Part shown: piece after piece, positions 8,789-16,976 of the stretch
Layout of the letters: the number at the start of each line of letters is the position of its first letter
How positions within the stretch are numbered: position 1 is the stretch's first letter
Source of the DNA: JBKHXF01 sp046566145
GTDB lineage: Bacteria > Actinomycetota > Nitriliruptoria > Nitriliruptorales > Nitriliruptoraceae
Assembly: GCA_046566145.1 (NCBI GenBank)
Contig: JBKHXF010000003.1
Location: 1-64,000, forward strand
DNA length: 64,000 bases
Direction: 5' to 3'
Made by a program: the position numbers and the translations under genes
The notes under the pieces: generated by a model
The model's input: only the letters and a program-made list of their open reading frames with translations
Database searches by the model: none
Told to the model about the DNA's origin: nothing

Positions 8789-9700
8789 GTGCGCTCCCCC
8801 CGGGCCCGACGGGCCAGCCGACGACGCACGGGACCCCACCGGGTCCCGTGGGCCATGCTGGTCCCGTTCGGCCTGGGGGTGCTGCTGCTGCTCGTCCTGC
8901 CGCTGCTGCTGACGTTCCGCTACGCCTTCACCGACTTCACGGGTTTCGGCACCCCGACGTTCAACGGGCTCGGGAACCTGCGTCGGGCCCTCGACGACCC
9001 GGCGCTGACGGCGAGCCTGCGGGCGTCGCTGTTCTTCGTCGCGGTGGCCGTGCCGCTGCGGCTGCTGCTGGCCGCGGCGATGGGGATCGCGCTCGCCCGC
9101 CCGCTGCCCGGAGCGAGGCTCTGGCGGGTGCTGTTCTACCTGCCGACGGTCATCCCCGACGTCGCGCTCGCCATCGTCACCCTGTGGCTGTTCAACCCGC
9201 GCTTCGGGCCGGTGAACGCCGCGCTGCGGGGGGTGGGGCTGCCGGAGCCCGTCTGGCTGTCGACCACGTGGGGTGCCCGGTGGGCACTGGTGCTGATGTT
9301 GCTGCTTCCCATCGGCGAGGGGTTCCTCGTGGTCCTCGCCGGCCGCCGGTCCATCGAGGGTCCGGTCTACGACGCCGCCGCCGTGGACGGGGCGGCCCGG
9401 TGGCAGGTGCTGTGGTACGTGACGCTCCCGCAGCTCGCCCCGCTGCTGCTCGCGCTCACCGTCCGGGACACGATCCTGACCCTGCAGGTCAACGTCGCCC
9501 CCGCCTACCTGGTCACCGACGGCGGCCCCGCGTACGCGACGCTGTTCCTGCCGGTCTACGTCTTCGACCAGGCCTTCGAGTTCCTCGGCTTCGGGTACGG
9601 CGCGTTCCTGACCATCATCCTGATGGCGCTCACGGCCAGCCTGTGCGTCCTGCTGGCCGCCCTGGCCCGACGCTTCGGCTGGCTCTCCCGGGTGGCCTGA
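8789..9700 (+). CDS. Carbohydrate ABC transporter permease (MalF-like)
   Basis: This second permease of the sugar importer has 303 residues. After an arginine-rich cytoplasmic N-terminus it has six hydrophobic segments beginning at MLVPFGLGVLLLLVLP, with the EAA loop AAAVDGAARWQVLWYVTLPQLAP. GTG 8789 lies 10 nt after the binding-protein stop; ATG 8855 is an alternative that would remove the basic leader. The three-gene operon contains no ATP-binding subunit, so the importer probably borrows a shared MsmX/MsiK-like ATPase encoded elsewhere. It is convergent with the DUF2332 gene at a 16-nt gap holding only a weak 5-bp hairpin. Confidence 0.9.
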   Translation: MRSPRARRASRRRTGPHRVPWAMLVPFGLGVLLLLVLPLLLTFRYAFTDFTGFGTPTFNGLGNLRRALDDPALTASLRASLFFVAVAVPLRLLLAAAMGIALARPLPGARLWRVLFYLPTVIPDVALAIVTLWLFNPRFGPVNAALRGVGLPEPVWLSTTWGARWALVLMLLLPIGEGFLVVLAGRRSIEGPVYDAAAVDGAARWQVLWYVTLPQLAPLLLALTVRDTILTLQVNVAPAYLVTDGGPAYATLFLPVYVFDQAFEFLGFGYGAFLTIILMALTASLCVLLAALARRFGWLSRVA

Positions 9701-9716
9701 GCCCGACCGACGACGG

Positions 9717-10850
9717 TCAGGCCGGCAGGTCGAGCCAGCGCACCCAGCGACCGTGCGGCTCGACGCGCGCGAGCAGGCGCGCCTCGCTCGTGCCGTCGGG
9801 CCGGTGCCGGGCGAGGCCGAGCACGTGCCCGATCCAGCCGTCGGGCTCCGGCGGCACGCCGGCGTGGGCGGCGTCCCACGGCGCGAGGAAGTCGCCCTCG
9901 AGCGACACCTGCCACACGTCGCGCCCGCGTGCGGCGGCGACGGCGGCGAGGCGATCGCCCATCCCGGCCCGGACGGGACGGGCGAGGTAGGCGAGCGCCG
10001 AGGAGTGCCACACGACGACCGGCAGGCCCGCCGGACGGGAGCCGAGCAGGGTCTCGAGGTCCTCGGTGGCGGCGTCGCCCGCCACGATCGGCGCCGGGTC
10101 GCGGGCCGCGGCCGCGAGCGCCGCGTCCAGCCGGGTCCGGCGGACGTCGTGCTCCGGCCAGAGACAGGCGCGCAGCCAGAGCGCGACCTCGGGGTCGGCC
10201 GGGTCACCGGGCTCCGGGTCGAGCCCGACCCGGTCGACGAGCGTCGGCACGGGGTCGGTGGGCGCCGGCGTCGCGTCACCCCGGAGGTCGCACGCGACCG
10301 TGAGGTCCGGCGCCGGCGGCCCAGCGGACGGGCCGACCGCTCGCGCGTCGCCGTAGACGTGGGCGTAGCGGTCGACGCGCAGCAGGAGCCCGGCCGACGG
10401 GCCGATCTCGACCAGCGAGACGGCGTCGTCTCCGGCGGCGCGCACGGCCGCGAGCCCGAGCCGCAGTGCCACGGTCCGGCCGACCTCGTTGGTCTGCGTG
10501 GCGCGCGTCCGGCAGACCTCCTCGAGCCACGCCGCGTGCCGGTCCACGGCGGCCTTGAACGCCCGGAGGAGGTCCGGCTCGTCGGGGTGCCGGGTGCCGC
10601 CGCAGGAGGGGTACCAGGCAGCGAGCGGATCGGACGGGTCGCGCAGGAGCGCCGCGTGGAGCCCGGCCAGCCAGAGGGTCGGGCGCACCTGGCCGGGTGG
10701 CGCGTTCGCGAGCGCCGCGGCCGGCCTCGCGTCCCCACCGAGCCACCCGGCGAGGCGGGCGTACAGCGGCGAGGTGGGCGCCGACTCCTCGGCGAAGCGC
10801 GCGAAGCGGTCCTCGAGCGTCACCAGGCGTCGGTCGTCGGTCGCGTCCAC
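9717..10850 (-). CDS. DUF2332 family protein
   Basis: This 377-residue protein is recognisable as DUF2332 from CRTRATQTNEVGRTVAL and VSLVEIGPSAGLLLRVDRYAH. The second motif resembles the S-adenosylmethionine-binding glycine loop of methyltransferases, so a methyltransferase-like fold is plausible; the function is unknown. GTG 10850 was chosen because an AGGGGG ribosome-binding site precedes it by a few nucleotides and the upstream part of the open frame overlaps the pgi gene. It starts 10 nt downstream of the pgi stop, so it is probably co-transcribed with pgi. Confidence 0.8.
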   Translation of the reverse strand: MDATDDRRLVTLEDRFARFAEESAPTSPLYARLAGWLGGDARPAAALANAPPGQVRPTLWLAGLHAALLRDPSDPLAAWYPSCGGTRHPDEPDLLRAFKAAVDRHAAWLEEVCRTRATQTNEVGRTVALRLGLAAVRAAGDDAVSLVEIGPSAGLLLRVDRYAHVYGDARAVGPSAGPPAPDLTVACDLRGDATPAPTDPVPTLVDRVGLDPEPGDPADPEVALWLRACLWPEHDVRRTRLDAALAAAARDPAPIVAGDAATEDLETLLGSRPAGLPVVVWHSSALAYLARPVRAGMGDRLAAVAAARGRDVWQVSLEGDFLAPWDAAHAGVPPEPDGWIGHVLGLARHRPDGTSEARLLARVEPHGRWVRWLDLPA

Positions 10851-10860
10851 GCCGCCCCCT

Positions 10861-12453
10861 TCAGGCGCCGGCGGCGGCGCGGAGGTCCGCGAGGTCGACC
10901 CGACCGCAGGTGCGCCCGGCGGCGCGGAGCGCGGCGAGGTCACCGGCCGCCTGCGCCCGCACCAGCGAGCCGAACGTGGCCTCCTCGCCGGGGATGGCGA
11001 CGTCGTCGCGGACCTCCTGCACGGCGACGAGGTAGACCCCGACGTCCGGCCCACCCTTGTGCAGCTGCCCGGTCGAGTGCAGGTACCGCGGCCCGACCCC
11101 GAGCGTCACGGGCACACCGAGCCGCTCCCGCAGACCGGCGACGACCTCGTCGAGGCCCGCGAGCGCCTCGGACGCGGCGTCGCCGTAGACCAGGAGCCCG
11201 ACGTGGTCGTCGGGGCCGACGGCGTCGAGCAGGTCGGCGACCGGGACGGCCGGCTCGTCGGGGGCGCCGGCGGCGAGGGCCTCCTGCGCGGCGCTCTTCG
11301 CGGCCTGGACGTCGGGCTGGTCGAAGGGGTTGAGGCCGAGCAGGGCGCCGCAGACCGCGGTCGCGAACTCCCAGCGGAACACCTCCCCCGGCAGCGCGTG
11401 CGCCCCGGCGGCCGTGACGTGGACCACCGGGGTCTCCGCGGCGGCGACCGCCTCGACCCACGCGTCGTCGACGGCGTCCCCGACGGCGACGACGAGGCGG
11501 TGCGGTCCGTAGGCGTCCGGCTCGAGCGGCGGCTCGTCGACGATCGGCAGGACCCCGACGCCGTGCTTGCCCGTCGACTCGGCGACGAGCTGCTCGATCC
11601 AGGCCCCGAAGCCCCCGAGGGACGCGGGCAGCAGCACCGTCGCCTGCCAGCGGCCCGCCCGGGCGGCCTCGGCGAGCACGGCTCCGAGCCGCAGCGGGGC
11701 GTTCTCCTGCGCGTCGGCCCGGCGGGCGACCTCCGCGACGCGGGACGCGGTCGCGAGGTGGGCGCGCAGGTCGACGCCGAGCAGCGCTGCCGGGACGAGC
11801 CCGAACAGGCTGAGCGCGGAGAACCGGCCGCCGATCTCCGGGTCGTTGCTGAACACCGCGCGGTACCCGGCCGCCTCGGCCTCGCGGGCGAGCGCCGACT
11901 CCGGGTCCGTCACGACCGCGATGCGCGTGGGGGCGAGGTCCGGGCCGAGCCGCTCCTCGAGCACCGCCCGGAACGTCGCGAGGTGGCTGCGGGTCTCGAC
12001 CGTCGAGCCCGACTTCGAGGACGCGACGAGCAGCGTGGTGTCCCACGGCAGCGTGTCGCGGACCCGTGCGACCGCGTGCGGGTGGGTCGCGTCGAGGACG
12101 GTGAGCCGGGGCGCGTCCGCGTCGGGCAGGTCCACGGTGGTGAGGACCTCGGGGTACAGCGACGAGCCGCCCATCCCGACGAGCAGCACGTCGGTGATCC
12201 CGTCGGCCCGCACGCCGGCCGCGAACGCCTCGAGCCCGTCCACGTCCGCGGCGTACCGCTCCGGCGCGTCGAGCCAGCCGAGCCGGTCCGCCAGCTCGGT
12301 CGGGTCGTCGCCCCACACGGTGTGGTCCCGCTGCCAGATCCTCGGGACCCACGCGGCCGCCCGCTGGGCGGCCTCCTCGACGGCGGGGGCGAGGGCACCG
12401 AGGTGCTCGTGGAGGGTCGGCACCGGGAGCTCCGGTCGGTCGGGGACGGTCAC
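10861..12453 (-). CDS. pgi: Glucose-6-phosphate isomerase
   Basis: It interconverts glucose 6-phosphate and fructose 6-phosphate in glycolysis and gluconeogenesis. The 530-residue protein shows the sugar-phosphate-binding motif LLVGMGGSSLYPEV, the second phosphate loop SSKSGSTVET, the VTDPES segment and the late RYLHSTGQLHKGGPDVG segment carrying the catalytic histidine/lysine region. This is the actinobacterial form often seen as the isomerase half of transaldolase/Pgi proteins, here encoded alone. GTG 12453 gives VTVPDRPEL. A TAGGCT hexamer at 12470-12465 ends 11 nt before it, consistent with a very short leader. The DUF2332 gene follows within 10 nt. Confidence 0.88.
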   Translation of the reverse strand: MTVPDRPELPVPTLHEHLGALAPAVEEAAQRAAAWVPRIWQRDHTVWGDDPTELADRLGWLDAPERYAADVDGLEAFAAGVRADGITDVLLVGMGGSSLYPEVLTTVDLPDADAPRLTVLDATHPHAVARVRDTLPWDTTLLVASSKSGSTVETRSHLATFRAVLEERLGPDLAPTRIAVVTDPESALAREAEAAGYRAVFSNDPEIGGRFSALSLFGLVPAALLGVDLRAHLATASRVAEVARRADAQENAPLRLGAVLAEAARAGRWQATVLLPASLGGFGAWIEQLVAESTGKHGVGVLPIVDEPPLEPDAYGPHRLVVAVGDAVDDAWVEAVAAAETPVVHVTAAGAHALPGEVFRWEFATAVCGALLGLNPFDQPDVQAAKSAAQEALAAGAPDEPAVPVADLLDAVGPDDHVGLLVYGDAASEALAGLDEVVAGLRERLGVPVTLGVGPRYLHSTGQLHKGGPDVGVYLVAVQEVRDDVAIPGEEATFGSLVRAQAAGDLAALRAAGRTCGRVDLADLRAAAGA

Positions 12454-12464
12454 GGTCGGGCCCG

Positions 12465-12470
12465 AGCCTA
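12465..12470 (-). promoter_or_regulatory. -10 hexamer TAGGCT upstream of pgi
   Basis: On the minus strand TAGGCT ends 11 nt before the GTG of pgi in the 116-bp divergent interval. Its form matches the recurring TANNNT signal described in the findings. No clear -35 box is visible. Confidence 0.5.
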
Positions 12471-12569
12471 CGGCGGGGTGACGGGCCGGGAGGCCCGCCC
12501 GTCCGGACGCACCCGGCGGAGCGAACCGCACCCGGAACCACTCGACCACGAGGCGAGCAGGAGCGAGCC

Positions 12570-13316
12570 GTGTCCGACCAGCCCGTCCACATCGTCATCG
12601 GCGCCGGCGGTGGCGTCGGCAGCGCCCTCGCGCGACGCCTCGCCGACGGCGGCGCCACGGTCGTCCTCGCCGGGCGGACGGAGGAGCCCGTCGCGAAGGT
12701 CGCCGCCGACCTCGGGGTGGGGCACACGGTGCTCGACGCGTCCGACGTCGCCGCGGTGGACGCCTTCGTCGGTGGCGTCGCCGAGGAGCACGGACGGCTC
12801 GACGGGATCGCGAACTGCGCGGGCTCCGTGATCCTCAAGCCCGCCCACCTCACCACCCCCGACGAGTGGGCGGAGACCCTCGCCACGAACCTGACCACCG
12901 CGTTCGCGACGGTGCGGGCCGCCGCGAAGGCCATGCGGAAGGAGGGTGGCTCGATCGCCCTGGTCACGTCGGCCGCGGCGCAGACGGGACTCGCGAACCA
13001 CGAGGCCATCGCCGCCGCGAAGGGCGGGATCATCTCGCTGGTGCGGTCGGCCGCCGCCACCTACGGCGCCCGCAACGTCCGCGTCAACGCGGTGGCTCCC
13101 GGACTGGTCGAGACGAAGCTCACCGAACGGCTCACGAGCAACGAGGCGCAGGCGGAGGCGTCCCGGGCGCTGCACGTGCTCGGGCGGTTCGGGCGGCCCG
13201 AGGAGGTCGCGTCGGCGCTGGCGTGGCTGCTCGACCCGGAGAACTCCTGGGTGACCGGCCAGGTCCTCGGCGTCGACGGGGGTCTCGGGCAGGTCACCCC
13301 GCGGCCGCGCGGCTGA
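12570..13316 (+). CDS. SDR-family protein lacking the catalytic tyrosine
   Basis: This is a 248-residue short-chain dehydrogenase-like protein. The nucleotide-binding motif GAGGGVG is intact at residues 11-17, and the NCAG (82-85), active-site asparagine (TNLTT, N107), serine (VTSAA, S134) and lysine (K151) positions are present. The tyrosine expected four residues before K151 is isoleucine: the segment reads NHEAIAAAKGG. It may therefore bind NAD(P) without ordinary carbonyl-reductase chemistry, or use another base. The C-terminal VTGQVLGVDGGLG segment is typical of FabG-like proteins. A GGAG ribosome-binding site precedes GTG 12570. It diverges from pgi and is followed after 11 nt by a hypothetical gene. 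Confidence 0.85.
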   Translation: MSDQPVHIVIGAGGGVGSALARRLADGGATVVLAGRTEEPVAKVAADLGVGHTVLDASDVAAVDAFVGGVAEEHGRLDGIANCAGSVILKPAHLTTPDEWAETLATNLTTAFATVRAAAKAMRKEGGSIALVTSAAAQTGLANHEAIAAAKGGIISLVRSAAATYGARNVRVNAVAPGLVETKLTERLTSNEAQAEASRALHVLGRFGRPEEVASALAWLLDPENSWVTGQVLGVDGGLGQVTPRPRG

Positions 13317-13327
13317 GAGGCGCAGGC

Positions 13328-13804
13328 GTGCACCTCGACCTCGACGCCTTCGTGGCCCGCGTCGACGCCGCCGGCGTCACGACGGTCCACGTGTTCGACA
13401 CCTACGTCCTCACCGACACCCCCGACGGGCAGGCCGTGCCGGTCTGGACCGACCCCGACGCAGGCGTCGCCTTCGCGCGCGCCGCGGTCGAGGCCGACCC
13501 CCTGCTGCGGCTCGCCGTGCTGACGTGGCCGTCGGCGGCACTCGGTCCGCTCGCGGAGCACGCACGCCGGACCGGATGGCGGCTCGGACCCGACTGGGAC
13601 CCCGCCGGCGGCATCGTGCTCGACGGTCCGGTCGTGCGGGCCGAGCAGGTGCTCGACGCGCTGAGGACGGCCGGCACCCCGGTGCCGTCGCGGGAGGCAC
13701 CGATCGACGGTCACCTCGGACCACGCGAGCGGCGGCACGTGTGGGACGACGGCGCGGGTGTCCGGGTCGACCTCGTCGCACCGGACGGCACCCCACGGTC
13801 CTAG
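13328..13804 (+). CDS. Hypothetical protein
   Basis: This is a 158-residue protein that I do not recognise. It begins with HLDLDAFVARVDAAGVTTVHVFDTYVLTDTPDG and contains an aromatic- and proline-rich middle and a C-terminus rich in charged residues. It has no membrane segment, signal peptide or cysteine pair. GTG 13328 sits 11 nt after the stop of the SDR gene, with GAGAGGCGCAGGC as a weak ribosome-binding region, so the two genes are probably translated from one message. The reading frame has strong third-position GC bias, which supports real coding. Confidence 0.65.
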   Translation: MHLDLDAFVARVDAAGVTTVHVFDTYVLTDTPDGQAVPVWTDPDAGVAFARAAVEADPLLRLAVLTWPSAALGPLAEHARRTGWRLGPDWDPAGGIVLDGPVVRAEQVLDALRTAGTPVPSREAPIDGHLGPRERRHVWDDGAGVRVDLVAPDGTPRS

Positions 13805-13826
13805 GGCACGCCGAGCACCCGGACCG

Positions 13827-15356
13827 TCACCCGACCGGGAGCCGGACCGTCACGGTCGTCCCGGTCGCATCGCCGTGGTGCTCGACGGTCCCGCCGTGCA
13901 GGTCGGCGATGCCCGCCACGATGGTCAGCCCGAGGCCGACCCCGGCGATGCGGTCGACCGTGCCGTTGCGTGCCCGCCAGAACGGTCCCGTGACGGCGTC
14001 GACGTGCTCGCCGTCGAGGCCCCGTCCCGCGTCGTGCACGGCGATCGTCAGGACCCCGTCCTCGACCGACACCCGTGCGGTGACCGGCGGTTCGCCGTGG
14101 CGCAGCCCGTTCTCCGCCAGCGCGGCGATGGTCCGTGCGACGTGGTGCGGGTCCGTCGCGACCACGTTCGGCCCGGACACCTCGAGCCGAACCTCCCCGT
14201 CGAGGGTCTCGACCGCCTCGCGGCAGACCGCGGCGAGGTCGACCCGGGCCGGAGCGCGCACCTCCCGGCCGGTGAGGAGCCGGGAGGCCAGCAGGAGGTC
14301 CTCGACCATGGCGGCCAGCCGGACGCCCTGTCGCTGCACCGCCGCCACCGCGTTGCGGCGCACCTCGTCGTCGAGGTCGTCCCAGGCCGCCATCAGCGTG
14401 TCGGCGTGGCCCACGATGACGGTCAGAGGGGTGCGCAGCTCGTGGGAGAGGACCGAGACGAGCTCGGCGGGGACGCGCTGCGCCTCCTCCCGGAGCTGGT
14501 CCGCCACGTCACGCTCCGAGCGCGCGAGGTCCCGCTCCCGCACCACGGGGACCTGCCACAGGGCGAGCCCGAGCAGCGGGATGACGACGCTCAGCGCCTT
14601 CCAGAGGTGCGCGACGCGGAACGCCTCGTCGAACACGGCCGAGGACATCCCGATCACCAGCTCCGCCAGCCCGGCGACCCCGGCGGCCACCGCCACCCAG
14701 GTCAGCAGTGCGTCCCCAAACTGCCGTCCCGCCCGGTGCAGCACGGGGGCCGCGGCGAGCAGCACCACGCCGAGGAGGGCGTCCACCGGGCGCGGGACCG
14801 GCCCGCCGGAGGCGACCCCGGCCGGCAGGACGGAGACGAGCATCACGAGCAGGAACGATCCGGCGGAGCCCAGGACGCCCGCCCGCAGGACGCCCGACCA
14901 CGTCGGCGGGGGACCGTCATCGCGGGCGACCCGCGGGACCAGCAGCAGCCCGACCCCGAGCAGGAGCCGGCCGACCGCGTAGGTCGCCGGCACCACACGG
15001 TCCACGACGCCGGTCCAGGCGCTCGCGTCGCTCGCGATCAGCACCAGCGGCAGCAGGCCGTGCACGAGGTCCACCGTCCCCGCCGCGGCGAAGGCCAGCC
15101 CGACGGCCGCCTCGACACGGGCCCCGAGCGCCACGGCGCGGACCAGGAACGTCACGCCGACCAGCAGCGACAGCGCAGCGGCGACGAGCTCCAGCGACGC
15201 GTGGACGCCGGCATCCCCTTCGAAGGTCGCGGACGCCCCGACCGCGGACAGCCCGAGCAGCACCGCGGCGAGGGCGACCCCCGGCAGCAGGGGCACCTCC
15301 TGCAGGGCTCGCCTGATCCATGGCCCGCGCGATCGGGCCGGGGAGGTGCGCGTCAC
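13827..15356 (-). CDS. Orphan membrane sensor histidine kinase
   Basis: This 509-residue kinase has about eight hydrophobic helices in residues 20-270, including FAAAGTVDLVHGLLPLVL, which resembles MASE-type sensory membrane domains. They are followed by a short coiled coil and the kinase core: H-box SVLSHELRTPLTVIVGH with the phospho-accepting histidine, N-box IAALAENGLRHG, and G-boxes VHDAGRGL and GVGLGLTIVAG. The sensor appears to be the membrane bundle itself because no large extracellular loop is present. GTG 15356 has a GTGGAG ribosome-binding site; ATG 15383 is an alternative. No response-regulator gene is adjacent, so its partner is encoded elsewhere. It diverges from the DUF3467 gene. 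Confidence 0.88.
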   Translation of the reverse strand: MTRTSPARSRGPWIRRALQEVPLLPGVALAAVLLGLSAVGASATFEGDAGVHASLELVAAALSLLVGVTFLVRAVALGARVEAAVGLAFAAAGTVDLVHGLLPLVLIASDASAWTGVVDRVVPATYAVGRLLLGVGLLLVPRVARDDGPPPTWSGVLRAGVLGSAGSFLLVMLVSVLPAGVASGGPVPRPVDALLGVVLLAAAPVLHRAGRQFGDALLTWVAVAAGVAGLAELVIGMSSAVFDEAFRVAHLWKALSVVIPLLGLALWQVPVVRERDLARSERDVADQLREEAQRVPAELVSVLSHELRTPLTVIVGHADTLMAAWDDLDDEVRRNAVAAVQRQGVRLAAMVEDLLLASRLLTGREVRAPARVDLAAVCREAVETLDGEVRLEVSGPNVVATDPHHVARTIAALAENGLRHGEPPVTARVSVEDGVLTIAVHDAGRGLDGEHVDAVTGPFWRARNGTVDRIAGVGLGLTIVAGIADLHGGTVEHHGDATGTTVTVRLPVG

Positions 15357-15424
15357 GTCGTCTGCTCCACGGTCCACCGGCATCGCGGCAGCGGCGGGGT
15401 CGGGGCGGGCGTCCCGCCCCCGAG

Positions 15425-15430
15425 TAGCCT
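15425..15430 (+). promoter_or_regulatory. -10 hexamer TAGCCT upstream of the DUF3467 operon
   Basis: TAGCCT lies 31 nt before the GTG at 15462, in the 105-bp interval shared with the divergent kinase gene. The start would fall around 15437, leaving a short leader with a GTGAGGA ribosome-binding site at 15451. Confidence 0.45.
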
Positions 15431-15461
15431 GTCGATCGCACCACGACAACGTGAGGACCAC

Positions 15462-15758
15462 GTGAGCGACCAGCCGAGCGCCGACCAGCCGCGCCCCCAG
15501 CAGCGATCCGTCAACATCGTCGTCCCCGACGAGGTGAAGCACGGCGAGTACGCGAACTTCCTCGTCGTGTCCCACTCCCCGCACGAGTTCACGCTCGACT
15601 TCTGCCAGCTCCTGCCGGGCGACGAGGGCGACGTGACCGCCGAGGTGGTGTCCCGGATGCGCATCGCCCCGACGATGGTCGGGCGCGTCATGCAGGCGCT
15701 GAACACCAACATGACCGCGTACGAGGAGCGCTTCGGCCCGGTCAAGGTCGTCGGGTGA
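15462..15758 (+). CDS. DUF3467 family protein
   Basis: This 98-residue protein carries the family signature EYANFLVVSHSPHEFTLDFCQLLP, followed by VVSRMRIAPTMVGRVMQALNTNMTAYEERFG. Members are short, widespread and uncharacterised. The GTG start has GTGAGGA five nucleotides upstream. Its last codons overlap the start of the HAD phosphatase gene by 4 nt (GTGA), so translation is likely coupled. Confidence 0.85.
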   Translation: MSDQPSADQPRPQQRSVNIVVPDEVKHGEYANFLVVSHSPHEFTLDFCQLLPGDEGDVTAEVVSRMRIAPTMVGRVMQALNTNMTAYEERFGPVKVVG

Positions 15759-16639
15759 GCCACCCGGACCTCCCCGGCGGGCTGCGCCCCGGCGGGCGCT
15801 TCGACACGTGGGCGCCGGCACCGCCGGCGTACCTCGTCGCGGACGTGGACGGCACGCTCGTCGGCCCGACGCCGCACGCCTCCGACGGGGTCGTCGACGC
15901 CGTCCGCGCCGCCCAGGCGGCGGGCCTGCGCGTCGGCTTCGCGACCGGCCGGATGCGGCTCGCCGTGGAGCCGCTGTGGGCGCAGCTGCGGGCCGACGGG
16001 CCCCACGTGCTGCACAACGGGGGCGAGGTGCGCGCCGGCGGCGCGACGGTCGCGTCGTTCCCGGTCCCGCCCGAGCGCGTCGCCGCGGCGCTCGAGGCGT
16101 GCGCCATGGCCGACCTCTACCTCGAGGTGTACGTCCCCGACGGCTACCACGTGAACGTCGCCGACCCCCGGGCCGAACCCCACTGGGAGCTGCTCGGGCA
16201 CCCGCCACTGTCCGAGCTCGGTCGCGCGCGGGAGGTCGAGGGCCCGGTGCTGAAGGTGACCGCGGCCGTCTTCGACCGCGACGAGGTCCCGCACGTGGTC
16301 GACCTGTTCGACGGGCTCGGGCTGCGGGCCGGGCCCGCGGGCAGCCCCCTCACCCCCACCATGACCTACGTCAACGGCACGGACCCGGCGGCGCACAAGG
16401 GCACCGCGCTGCGGGCCGCCGCGGCACACGTCGGCGTCGACCTCGCGGCCGTGGTCGCCGTCGGGGACGCCCACAACGACCTGCCGATGCTCAAGGTCGC
16501 CGGCACGGCGATCGCGATGGGGCAGGCCGACCCGGACGTGCTCGCCGCCGCCCACCTCGTGGCGCCGAGCGTCGACGACGACGGCGTCGCGGCCGTCCTC
16601 GCCGCGTGCCTCGACTGGCGCGACGGGGCCGCCGCGTGA
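15755..16639 (+). CDS. HAD-superfamily (Cof-type) phosphatase
   Basis: This 294-residue hydrolase contains the nucleophile motif DVDGTL (D30 and D32), the threonine motif in GFATGRM and the acidic metal-binding motif GDAHNDLPML. The cap module between residues 85 and 200 is of the Cof/YbiV type, which usually acts on phosphorylated sugars or small metabolites. The GTG start overlaps the DUF3467 stop and its own TGA overlaps the next GTG, giving a tight three-gene unit. The physiological substrate cannot be deduced. Confidence 0.88.
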   Translation: MSHPDLPGGLRPGGRFDTWAPAPPAYLVADVDGTLVGPTPHASDGVVDAVRAAQAAGLRVGFATGRMRLAVEPLWAQLRADGPHVLHNGGEVRAGGATVASFPVPPERVAAALEACAMADLYLEVYVPDGYHVNVADPRAEPHWELLGHPPLSELGRAREVEGPVLKVTAAVFDRDEVPHVVDLFDGLGLRAGPAGSPLTPTMTYVNGTDPAAHKGTALRAAAAHVGVDLAAVVAVGDAHNDLPMLKVAGTAIAMGQADPDVLAAAHLVAPSVDDDGVAAVLAACLDWRDGAAA

Positions 16640-16944
16640 GCGCCCGCCGTCGCGCCCTGCCCGGCGGGCTGCCGGAGCCGCTGCTGACCCCGCACCCCGA
16701 GCGGCTCGACCCCGCCCGCCCGGACGCCCCGGCCATCCTCGCCGCCCACGAGGCGGCCGTGCGGGCCGGGCACGACGCGTACCTCGACCCCGCCACCTGC
16801 TACCAGGTGTTCACCGCCGCGTACCTGTGGGAGCGCGGGAACTGCTGCGAGATCGGCTGCCGCCACTGCCCCTGGGTCGACCTCGCGTCCCGGCTCGACG
16901 AGCGCCTCGGCGAGGACCGCCTCGGCGACGGGCCGGCCGCCTGA
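16636..16944 (+). CDS. DUF5522 family cysteine-rich small protein
   Basis: This 102-residue protein matches DUF5522: YLDPATCYQVFTAAYLWERG followed by NCCEIGCRHCPW. The four-cysteine cluster CC-x3-C-x2-C looks like a metal or iron-sulphur site. The family is uncharacterised. It overlaps the HAD gene by 4 nt (GTGA) and ends the operon. Confidence 0.8.
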   Translation: MSARRRALPGGLPEPLLTPHPERLDPARPDAPAILAAHEAAVRAGHDAYLDPATCYQVFTAAYLWERGNCCEIGCRHCPWVDLASRLDERLGEDRLGDGPAA

Positions 16945-16952
16945 GCGGGGCG

Positions 16953-16958
16953 TAGGCT
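16953..16958 (+). promoter_or_regulatory. -10 hexamer TAGGCT upstream of lemA
   Basis: TAGGCT lies 18 nt before the GTG at 16977, in the short gap after the DUF5522 gene. It gives the LemA-M48 pair its own start site. Confidence 0.5.
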
Positions 16959-16976
16959 GTCGGCTCGGTCGGACAC

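Noticed and set aside
9705..9718. Terminator hairpin between the MalF-like and DUF2332 genes
   Set aside because: Only 5 bp of stem, which is expected by chance in sequence of this composition.
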